Assembly (NCBI RefSeq): GCF_947499265.1
Contig: NZ_CANMNK010000001.1
Location: 271,001-335,000, forward strand
From: an uncultured Roseobacter sp.
GTDB taxonomy: Bacteria > Pseudomonadota > Alphaproteobacteria > Rhodobacterales > Rhodobacteraceae
DNA: 64,000 bases
Reading direction: 5' to 3'
Below, in pieces: positions 44,551 to 51,840 of this stretch. The position numbers and the translations under genes are program-made. The notes beneath the pieces were generated by a model that was not told where the DNA came from, did no database searches, and worked only from the letters and a program-made list of their open reading frames with translations. Numbering within the stretch: the first letter of the stretch is position 1; each line of letters opens with the position of its first letter.

Positions 44551-45663
44551 ATGAAACTGACCAAGACGCTTTTGGCCTCCACCGCACTGACGGTTGCGGC
44601 TGGCATGGCCAACGCTGACGGCCATATGGCCAATGAGATGACCATCGTCAGCTGGGGTGGTGCTTATTCCAACTCGCAGCAAAAGGCCTACCACGACCCC
44701 TATATGGCGGCGACTGGCATCAGCATCATCAACGATGAATCCTCGCCTGAGGCTGTCGCGAAACTGCGCGCGATGAACGAAGCGGGCAACATCACCTGGG
44801 ATCTGGTGGATGTGGAAGCCGCCGACGCCATTCGTCTCTGCGATGAGGGGTTGGCGATGGAAATCGACCACGATGAGGTGCTTGCGCCCGCGCCCGATGG
44901 CACGCCGGCGTCTGACGATTTCGGCGATACGATTGCATCGGATTGCTTCATCCCGCAGATCGTGTTCTCCACCACCTTCGGCTATCGCACGGACATGGTG
45001 CCTGAAGGTGCAGAACCGCCAACCTCCGCCTGCGATGTTTTCGAAATCGAAAAATACCCGGGCAAACGCGCATTGAACAAGCGCCCGATTGCCAACATGG
45101 AATGGGCACTGCTCTGCGACGGCGTGGCCTATGAAGACGTCTATGACGTGCTGGAAACCGAAGAGGGTCAAGCCCGCGCCTTTGCCAAGCTCGACACGAT
45201 CAAGGATCAGACGATCTGGTGGTCCGCCGGTGCGGAAACACCGCAACTGCTGGCCGATGGTGAGATCTTCATGGGCTCGACCTTCAACGGGCGCCTGTTC
45301 TCTGTGATCGCGGAGCAGGGTCAGCCGGTTGGCATGGCCTGGGACTGGCAGATGTTCGATCTTGACGGGTGGATCGTACCAACGGGTCTGTCGGATGACC
45401 GTCTGGCCCGCGTGATGGATTACCTCAAAGTGTCCACCGACACGCAGCGCCTTGCAGATCAGGCCAAATACATCAGCTATGGCCCGGCACGCGCATCTTC
45501 GGCGCCACTGGTCGGTCAGCACGCAGAACTGGGCATCGACATGGCGCCACACATGCCAACCGATCCCAACAACGCGGAAAATACATTCGTGAACAATTAC
45601 GAATGGTGGGCAGATTATCGCGACGATCTGGATGCGAAGTTCCAAGCGTGGCTGACACAATAA
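44551..45663 (+). CDS. Second periplasmic polyamine-type binding protein, PotD-like
   Basis: 370 residues with a signal peptide (about 1-22, MKLTKTLLASTALTVAAGM..NA). Mature start TIVSWGGAYSNSQQKAYHDP, then INDESSPEAVAKLRAM and WDLVDVEAADAIRL, typical of the PotD/YdcS-type solute-binding class. Cys residues in CDEG, DCFIP and LLCDGVAY could form disulphides. The natural ligand may be a polyamine but this subgroup is broad. It is followed by a hairpin and DUF1330. Confidence 0.87.
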   Translation: MKLTKTLLASTALTVAAGMANADGHMANEMTIVSWGGAYSNSQQKAYHDPYMAATGISIINDESSPEAVAKLRAMNEAGNITWDLVDVEAADAIRLCDEGLAMEIDHDEVLAPAPDGTPASDDFGDTIASDCFIPQIVFSTTFGYRTDMVPEGAEPPTSACDVFEIEKYPGKRALNKRPIANMEWALLCDGVAYEDVYDVLETEEGQARAFAKLDTIKDQTIWWSAGAETPQLLADGEIFMGSTFNGRLFSVIAEQGQPVGMAWDWQMFDLDGWIVPTGLSDDRLARVMDYLKVSTDTQRLADQAKYISYGPARASSAPLVGQHAELGIDMAPHMPTDPNNAENTFVNNYEWWADYRDDLDAKFQAWLTQ

Positions 45664-45687
45664 GTCTGTTTAGGCACTGATATCATC

Positions 45688-45714
45688 GACGGGGGCCGTG
45701 CATTGGCCCTCGTC
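45688..45714 (+). terminator. Intercistronic hairpin after the PotD-like gene
   Basis: GACGGGGGCC, 7-base loop, GGCCCTCGTC: a 10-bp stem with one G-U pair, 25 bases after the binding-protein stop. No T-run follows, so mRNA protection or partial stop is more likely than full termination. Confidence 0.55.
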
Positions 45715-45734
45715 AAACCAGCAAAGGAAAGACC

Positions 45735-46022
45735 ATGCCCAAAGGCTACATCCTCGCCCATATCACCGTCACCGACCCGGAAGCGTATAAGGAGTACGTG
45801 ATCAAGGATACGCCCATTCTGGAAGGGCTTGGGGGGCGCTTCATCATCCGTGGCGGACAATCGGAGGTGGTGGAGGGCGAAAGCTACGAGCGGCATGTCG
45901 CCATTGAATTTCCGTCCTATCAGGCCGCAAAAGCCGCCTACAACGACCCCGCCTATCAGGAAGTCATGAAGATCCGGCACCGCACTGCAAAAAGCACGAT
46001 CATCGTTGTTGAAGGTGCCTGA
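45735..46022 (+). CDS. DUF1330 protein inside the ABC operon
   Basis: 95 residues, a small ferredoxin-like-fold dimer. Typical DUF1330 marks: GYILAHITVTDPEAYKEYV, then LGGRFIIRGGQSEVVEG and the C-terminal FPSYQAAKAAYNDPAYQEV. GGAAAG before the ATG. The permease gene starts on the base after its stop. Some DUF1330 proteins resemble dimeric alpha/beta-barrel enzymes; the role in a transporter operon is unknown and could be chemistry on the imported compound. Confidence 0.88.
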   Translation: MPKGYILAHITVTDPEAYKEYVIKDTPILEGLGGRFIIRGGQSEVVEGESYERHVAIEFPSYQAAKAAYNDPAYQEVMKIRHRTAKSTIIVVEGA

Positions 46023-47663
46023 ATGACCGACGCGGCGCAAAACACCGGCCCGATGATGGCCGCAGATGGCACGACGCTCAAATCGAGCCTGAACCGCGCA
46101 CTGCGGCGACAAAAGCTGCGGGCGCTGATGCTGATTGCGCCGCTGCTGATCTTTGTGCTGGTCACCTTCATCGCGCCGATCGCAGATATGCTGTTTCGTT
46201 CCGTCGAAAACCAGATCGTCTCGGACACGCTGCCGAGCACCACAGATGCATTGAAAGACTGGGACAGCTCGGCGGGCGACATCCCGGCACCCGAGGTGTT
46301 TGACGCGCTCTATACCGACGTTTTCATCGCGCAGGAGCGCAAACTGCACACGCGTCTGGGATCACGCCTGAACTATGAGCTGACAGGTGTTTCGTCGCTC
46401 TTCCGTAAATCGGGCCGCAAGGTCGAAGACATGGGAGAGGTCTACCAGGACCAGTTCGAGGATCTGAACCCTTTTTGGAAGGACGCTGAAAACTGGAATG
46501 CGCTGATGGGCTCAGACGCGTGGCTGGGCGCGCAGAATGCTTGGGATCCAAAATCAGAGACAGCCCAACCAGCATTTGAGCTCCGCGAGGAAATCGTCGG
46601 GCTTCTTCCACAAACAGCTGAGGTTTTCGAGATATTCGCGGATTTTGTGCAGAACGAGCGAGAAAGGAACCTCGCCAAAACGGACCCTTGGGCGCTGGTT
46701 TACTCTGCTTTCTATGATGATCTGCGCAGAGAACCGGATGTGTCATCTTATGGCGGCACCGGCGCTGCGGAGATGCTCGAAGCCATGGCCGCTGTCAGCT
46801 CCTTTGAAACCGTCGACACCACTGCCGCCTTTGCCGACATCGACAAGGATTGGCACGACGTCGAGGTCTGGCAGACTATTCAGACCTATAGCCCGCATTT
46901 TACCTCCGGCTACTTTCTGAACGCGGTCGACATGAAGAAATCCGCTGATGGGCCGGAAATGCGCCCCGACAACGAGCAGATTTACATCAAGCTTTTTGTC
47001 CGGACGTTGTTCATGTCTCTCGTCATCACCGGCAGCTGTATCTTGCTGGGCTACCCGGTCGCGTGGATTTTGGCCAATCTGCCCGCGCGCACCGCCAACC
47101 TGCTGATGATCCTCGTGCTGCTGCCCTTCTGGACCTCACTTCTGGTGCGCACCTCTGCCTGGAAGGTCATGCTGCAGCAACAGGGCGTGATCAACGACAC
47201 GCTGGTCTGGCTCGGGCTGGTCGCAGACGACAGCCGCCTGGCGCTGATCAACAATCAAACCGGTACGATCATCGCAATGACACATATCCTGCTGCCCTTC
47301 ATGATCCTGCCGCTTTATTCGGTGATGAAAACCATCCCTCCAAGCTATCTGCGCGCCGCGAAATCGCTGGGCGCGACCAACTGGACGGCCTTCTGGCGGG
47401 TCTATTTTCCGCAATCCGTACCCGGCATCGGGGCGGGCTCGATCCTCGTCTTCATCCTGTCCATTGGCTATTACATCACGCCAGAGCTGGTGGGCGGCAC
47501 GACGGGCACCTTCATCTCCAACCGGATCGCCTATCACATCTCCAGCTCGCTGAACTGGGGTCTGGCCGCAGCACTTGGGGCCATCCTGCTGGCGGTCGTC
47601 CTGGGTCTCTACTGGGCCTACGACAAGATCGTCGGCATCGATAACGTGAAACTGGGAGGCTGA
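46023..47663 (+). CDS. ABC permease (PotB-like) with large periplasmic insertion
   Basis: 546 residues, nearly twice the usual PotB length. Helix 1 at about 35-55, then about 260 residues (60-325) before helix 2 at about 328-348. The insertion is mixed alpha, acidic, with several Trp and no recognised domain. From about 325 on it is a normal permease: LILPFW-like LLPFWTSLLVRTSAWKVML, and EAA-type loop YLRAAKSLGATNWTAFWRVY. It starts directly after DUF1330. The insertion faces the periplasm by topology and may contact the binding protein. Confidence 0.85.
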   Translation: MTDAAQNTGPMMAADGTTLKSSLNRALRRQKLRALMLIAPLLIFVLVTFIAPIADMLFRSVENQIVSDTLPSTTDALKDWDSSAGDIPAPEVFDALYTDVFIAQERKLHTRLGSRLNYELTGVSSLFRKSGRKVEDMGEVYQDQFEDLNPFWKDAENWNALMGSDAWLGAQNAWDPKSETAQPAFELREEIVGLLPQTAEVFEIFADFVQNERERNLAKTDPWALVYSAFYDDLRREPDVSSYGGTGAAEMLEAMAAVSSFETVDTTAAFADIDKDWHDVEVWQTIQTYSPHFTSGYFLNAVDMKKSADGPEMRPDNEQIYIKLFVRTLFMSLVITGSCILLGYPVAWILANLPARTANLLMILVLLPFWTSLLVRTSAWKVMLQQQGVINDTLVWLGLVADDSRLALINNQTGTIIAMTHILLPFMILPLYSVMKTIPPSYLRAAKSLGATNWTAFWRVYFPQSVPGIGAGSILVFILSIGYYITPELVGGTTGTFISNRIAYHISSSLNWGLAAALGAILLAVVLGLYWAYDKIVGIDNVKLGG

Positions 47664-47666
47664 CCC

Positions 47667-48845
47667 ATGGCGGCACTGACACCGATTTCCCGCACCCCGG
47701 TTTCCTTTTACGTCCCCATGGTCGCGGCGGCGGGGGCCTTTGCCGGGCTGCTTGTCGGCACGGCTCAGGGCAGCTCATTTATCGGGATTGTCGTTGGCGC
47801 ACTCCTGATGGGCGCGCTGGCCTTTGCAATGACCCAGTTGGTAACAGCAGAAAAACCGGTCCGCTGGGCGCTGACACTCCTGCTGGCAGTTGCCGGCTTT
47901 GCCATGGCTGGGCTGGCCGCTGGCATCATCGGTGCGCTTTTCGGCTGGTTTTTCGGGTGGTTCACTTTCTGGCTCTTCGAGGGTCGATACCGCGCCTATG
48001 TAGCCCCCTATCTGACCGCCGGGCAGGTCCTCTGGCACTATACCTTCCGCGTGATCTGCGGCGCGATCCTGGTGTTCTTGATCACGCCCATTCTCGTCGT
48101 GATGCCGCTCAGCTTCAACGCGCAGGATTTCTTCACCTTCACACCGGAAATGCTCCGCTTCGATCCCGCAGGCTATTCACTGAAACACTATGAGGACTTC
48201 TTCACCAATTCCGACTGGCAGGGCGCCCTGGCAAATTCGGTGAAAATCGCCCCCATGGCGACGCTGCTTTCTGTCAGTTTCGGCACACTCGCCGCCATCG
48301 GTCTCAGCCAACAGCATGTACCCTTCCGCCGCGCCATCATGGCGATCCTGATCTCGCCGATGATCGTGCCCCTGATCATTTCCGCCGCGGGCATGTATTT
48401 TTTCTACAGCCGCATTGGCCTGCAAGGCACCTATATGGGCGTGGTGCTGGCGCATGCCGCCTTGGGCATTCCCTTTGTCATCATCACGGTCACAGCCACG
48501 CTTGTCGGTTTCGACAACTCGCTGACGCGGGCGGCGGCGAATATGGGCGCCGGGCCGGTGACCACTTTCTTCCGCGTGCAAATGCCACTCATTCTGCCCG
48601 GCGTGATCTCCGGCGGCCTCTTCGCCTTCATCACCAGTTTCGATGAGGTTGTCGTGGTGCTCTTTGTCGGCTCTGCCGGTCAGAAAACCCTGCCCTGGCA
48701 GATGTTCACCGGCTTGCGCGAACAGATCAGCCCAACGATCCTCGCCGTGGCCACCATCCTCGTGATCATATCGATTGCCTTGCTGACCGTCGTCGAATTG
48801 CTCCGCCGTCGTTCTGAACGTCTTCGGGGGATGTCGCCCGCCTGA
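47667..48845 (+). CDS. ABC permease (PotC-like) with N-terminal membrane extension
   Basis: 392 residues, about 115 longer than usual. The extension holds three to four extra hydrophobic Gly/Ala-rich segments (about 15-105) before the normal permease core. The core has LVVMPLSFNAQDFFTF, VPLIISAAGMYFFY and an EAA-type loop LTRAAANMGAGPVTTFFRVQ. GGGAGG before the ATG, 3 bases after the previous stop. It completes the second polyamine-type transporter. Confidence 0.85.
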   Translation: MAALTPISRTPVSFYVPMVAAAGAFAGLLVGTAQGSSFIGIVVGALLMGALAFAMTQLVTAEKPVRWALTLLLAVAGFAMAGLAAGIIGALFGWFFGWFTFWLFEGRYRAYVAPYLTAGQVLWHYTFRVICGAILVFLITPILVVMPLSFNAQDFFTFTPEMLRFDPAGYSLKHYEDFFTNSDWQGALANSVKIAPMATLLSVSFGTLAAIGLSQQHVPFRRAIMAILISPMIVPLIISAAGMYFFYSRIGLQGTYMGVVLAHAALGIPFVIITVTATLVGFDNSLTRAAANMGAGPVTTFFRVQMPLILPGVISGGLFAFITSFDEVVVVLFVGSAGQKTLPWQMFTGLREQISPTILAVATILVIISIALLTVVELLRRRSERLRGMSPA

Positions 48846-48863
48846 CGGGCGCATCTTTCTCTT

Positions 48864-48921
48864 GGCCAAAATATCCCCGCCGGAGGCCGTCCAATCCCCT
48901 TCGGGATTGGACCAAAATATC
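48864..48921. repeat. Hairpin flanked by short direct repeats between convergent genes
   Basis: A perfect 10-bp stem (GTCCAATCCC, loop CTTC, GGGATTGGAC) at 48889-48912, flanked by two copies of CCAAAATATC (48866-48875 and 48912-48921). The right copy touches the transglycosylase stop codon. It probably works as a bidirectional terminator. Similar short intergenic repeats are common in Rhodobacterales. Confidence 0.6.
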
Positions 48922-50264
48922 TAGCGCAAGCGCTTCAGCAAGCTCAACGACGCATACCCATCGGGCGCCAACCCCTGACTGCGTTGGTAATTGCGCACCG
49001 CATCGATTGTCTTTGGCCCAATCTTGCCATCCACACCCTGGGTGCTGAAACCCGCGCGCGTCAGACGTTGCTGCATCTCCTTGCGCTCCGAGAAAGTCAG
49101 CGCCCGGTCACCACGCGGCCAGCTTGCCTTGATCGCGGGCCCGCCCTTGATCCGGTCGCTCAAATGCCCGACGCCGATCACATAGGCATCTGCAGTATTG
49201 TAGCGCTCGATCACACTGAAGTTCTTGAAAATCATGAAGGCCGCCCCCTGCCCGCCCGCAGGTAACAGGACTGAGGCCTTGCCATGGTTCGGCACGGCGC
49301 GCCCATTGGTGCCCACCACGCCCAAACGCGCCCATTGCGCAGGTGATTTCGTGATCTTGCGGTTGGCCAGCGCATAGTCAAAGCCACCCGGCAATTGCAC
49401 CTCGACACCCCAGGGCTGTCCTTTGACCCACCCGAAGTTCTTCAGGTAAGCCGCCGTGGACGCCAGCGCATCCGTGGGATCATCCGCCCAGATATCGCGC
49501 CGACCGTCACCGGTGAAATCTACCGCGTAATCAAGGTAGGAGGTTGGGATGAACTGCGTGTGGCCCATCGCACCGGCCCAGCTGCCGGTCATGTTGCGCG
49601 GGCTGGTATCGCCATTCTGCAGGATCTTAAGGGCCGCCACCAATTGCTCTTCGAAAAACGCGCCACGTCTGCCGTCATAGGCCAGCGTCGCCAGCGATTG
49701 GACGATATCATTCTTGCCGCGATAGGTCCCATAGGCGCTTTCCAGCCCCCAAACCGCAACAACAACCTCTTTCTCCACGCCGTAGCGCTTCTCGATCGCC
49801 GCCAGCGTCGTTTGGTGTCGCTTCAAAGCTGCCTTGCCATTCGCGATGCGGGTGTTGGAAGCCGCGCTGTCGAGATAGTCCCAAATCGTCTTGGTAAACT
49901 CCGATTGATTGCGGTCGCGCCGGATGACATCGCGATCGTATTCTACCCCGTTAAAGGCGGCTCGCAATGTCTCGTTCCGAATGCCCTGCGCCCGTGCGCG
50001 GCGCTCAAACCCTTTGATCCAGCGTTCAAATCCTGGGTTGGAGGCGGCTTGCGTCACCGCCGGGATCGGCGCCCCAGCCAAATCGGAGGGTCGCAGCTTG
50101 GGCCGCACAATGACCTCGCTCGCGGCCACATTTTCCACCTGTGGCAGGACCTCCGATCCTGGTCGGATCACAGGTCTCAAGGATTGCGTCGTGCCAAACG
50201 CGCTCACGTCATTGCCAATTAGTCCGGTTGCCAAAGCAACCACGCCCAAGGTTTTCCACCGCAT
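48921..50264 (-). CDS. MltB-type lytic transglycosylase with peptidoglycan-binding domain
   Basis: 447 residues from ATG 50264, giving a good signal peptide (about 1-22). The catalytic domain (about 75-370) has VVVAVWGLESAYGTYRG with catalytic Glu175, SWAGAMGHTQFIPTSYLDYA and DIWADDPTDALASTAAYL, typical of MltB. The last about 60 residues form a PG_binding_1 domain (VDGKIGPKTIDAVRNYQRSQG). It is a periplasmic murein-cleaving enzyme for wall turnover. Single gene. Confidence 0.92.
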   Translation of the reverse strand: MRWKTLGVVALATGLIGNDVSAFGTTQSLRPVIRPGSEVLPQVENVAASEVIVRPKLRPSDLAGAPIPAVTQAASNPGFERWIKGFERRARAQGIRNETLRAAFNGVEYDRDVIRRDRNQSEFTKTIWDYLDSAASNTRIANGKAALKRHQTTLAAIEKRYGVEKEVVVAVWGLESAYGTYRGKNDIVQSLATLAYDGRRGAFFEEQLVAALKILQNGDTSPRNMTGSWAGAMGHTQFIPTSYLDYAVDFTGDGRRDIWADDPTDALASTAAYLKNFGWVKGQPWGVEVQLPGGFDYALANRKITKSPAQWARLGVVGTNGRAVPNHGKASVLLPAGGQGAAFMIFKNFSVIERYNTADAYVIGVGHLSDRIKGGPAIKASWPRGDRALTFSERKEMQQRLTRAGFSTQGVDGKIGPKTIDAVRNYQRSQGLAPDGYASLSLLKRLR

Positions 50265-50333
50265 GATTTGCCCTACTGCTGCTCTTTTGTTCTTTCCGGC
50301 AGTGTAGCGCGACTCGAGCGTTTTCAAAAGAAT

Positions 50334-51053
50334 TCAATCAGAGGTTTTGCGATCAATCGCCGATTCTTCGATTTGGCAGCGGATGATTTCCAGATGTTCA
50401 CGCAGCATCGGCACCCGACGCGGGCGAAAACTGTGATCGGTGCGCTCAAGCTTGCGCATGCGGTCCAGCCGGAAGGTGCGGAAATCCTTGCGCAGATGAC
50501 ACCACGCCATCAGCACATTGGTCTTATCAAGATAGACCAGCCCAAGCGGATCAACCTGTCGCACCGTTTCCGCACCCTGCCGGTCACAATAGTCAAAGGT
50601 GACGCTCACCTCGTCCCAGGTGGCGGCGCGCAAGAGGCTGACATCGATCTCGATCTTGGGCATTTTCACGAATCGATGCGCATCCAGAACTGCGTGCTGC
50701 AGCCGGTGCGCCTGGCGCGGCGGCACCCGCGCCTTGATCTTGGCCAGAGCAGATCGCGCGGCCTTGGCCAGGGCCGGATCGCCAATCACCGCCACATCCC
50801 GAAGGCCCAGAACCAGCGCTTCCAGCTCGTCATCTTCGAACCCCAGCGGCGGTAAGGCCGCGTCCTCAATCAGGGTATAGCCAAAGCCCGCTTCGCCATC
50901 GATCACCGCGCCCATGCTGCGCAGGGCATCAATGTCGCGATAGATCGTGCGCTCCGACATGTGCATCTCACCCGATAGCTGCGTTGCCGTGACGGGTGGC
51001 GGCAGGCGGCGCAGGGTCTGCATCATCTGAAACAGGCGGTGTGTTCGGCTCAT
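50334..51053 (-). CDS. YafY-type HTH/WYL transcriptional regulator
   Basis: 239 residues. N-terminal winged helix (HRLFQMMQTLRRLPPPVTAT, then SERTIYRDIDALRSMG) and a C-terminal WYL domain (about 135-210) with VTFDYCDRQG and LGLVYLDKTNVLMAWCHLR. WYL domains usually sense small or nucleic-acid ligands. It diverges from the GST-like gene with a 79-base gap and probably controls it and itself; this is the usual arrangement of the family. Confidence 0.88.
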   Translation of the reverse strand: MSRTHRLFQMMQTLRRLPPPVTATQLSGEMHMSERTIYRDIDALRSMGAVIDGEAGFGYTLIEDAALPPLGFEDDELEALVLGLRDVAVIGDPALAKAARSALAKIKARVPPRQAHRLQHAVLDAHRFVKMPKIEIDVSLLRAATWDEVSVTFDYCDRQGAETVRQVDPLGLVYLDKTNVLMAWCHLRKDFRTFRLDRMRKLERTDHSFRPRRVPMLREHLEIIRCQIEESAIDRKTSD

Positions 51054-51132
51054 GACCTCACCTTATCACAAGTGCTGACAGAAATTGACAGGAGCTACGT
51101 GTAGTTTTCTACGAACAACAAAGGAGCACACC

Positions 51133-51840
51133 ATGATCACACTGCTTACCTACCCGCCCGCCTTTGGTCAGTTTTCCGGCAGCCCCTTTTGTATCAAAGC
51201 AGCACATCTGCTGAAACTCTCTGGCCAGCACTGGAAACGTGAAAACACGCTCGATCCGCGCATGATGCCCTACAAGAAACTGCCCGTCATCCGCGCCGAG
51301 GATCAGCTGATTGCCGACAGCGATATGATCCGCGCTTACCTCGAAGCACAGGGAGCCACCTTTGATGAAGGTCTCTCAGAACTGGATAAATCGACGTCGC
51401 GCGCCTTCATTCGCATGGCCGAAGAACATATTTATTTCCATATCGTGCTGGACCGATGGGGCAATGACGATATCTGGCCCGAAGTCCGCGATACCTATTT
51501 CGCATCCGTGCCGAAACTGATCCGGGGCATGGTGGCAAACAAGATCCGGAGAAATCTGCTCGTCGCGATGCAAGTGCAGGGCCTTGGCCGGTTCACACCG
51601 GAGCAACGATTGGCCCGGTTAGAGCCTGATTTGGAGGCGCTGGTCACGCGGTTATGGCAAAATCACTTCCTCTTCGGCGACAGGCCCACCGCGGCAGACG
51701 CCTCTGTGGGGCCGATGCTGAGCGCCATCATCGCGAGCCCGGGAGAGACCGTACTCGCCTCCCGGATCAAGGAAAACGCAATCCTCATGGGCTACATCAG
51801 CCGCGTCGAAGAAATGCTGCCTACCGGCGGCTGCGCTTGA
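51133..51840 (+). CDS. Glutathione S-transferase-like protein
   Basis: 235 residues from ATG 51133, with AAGGAG upstream. Thioredoxin-like N-terminal domain (ITLLTYPPAFGQFSGSPFCIKA, then KLPVIRAEDQLIADSDMI with the cis-Pro) and an all-helical C-terminal domain ending in FLFGDRPTAADASVGPMLSAI. Similar to the metaxin/failed-axon-connection type of GST. The SxxC (SPFC) near the N-terminus could be catalytic. Its 3' end overlaps the convergent rnr gene by 20 bases. Confidence 0.85.
   Translation: MITLLTYPPAFGQFSGSPFCIKAAHLLKLSGQHWKRENTLDPRMMPYKKLPVIRAEDQLIADSDMIRAYLEAQGATFDEGLSELDKSTSRAFIRMAEEHIYFHIVLDRWGNDDIWPEVRDTYFASVPKLIRGMVANKIRRNLLVAMQVQGLGRFTPEQRLARLEPDLEALVTRLWQNHFLFGDRPTAADASVGPMLSAIIASPGETVLASRIKENAILMGYISRVEEMLPTGGCA

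Noticed and set aside
44548-45660. 370-codon minus-strand open frame
   Set aside because: Exactly opposite the PotD-like gene and without family resemblance.
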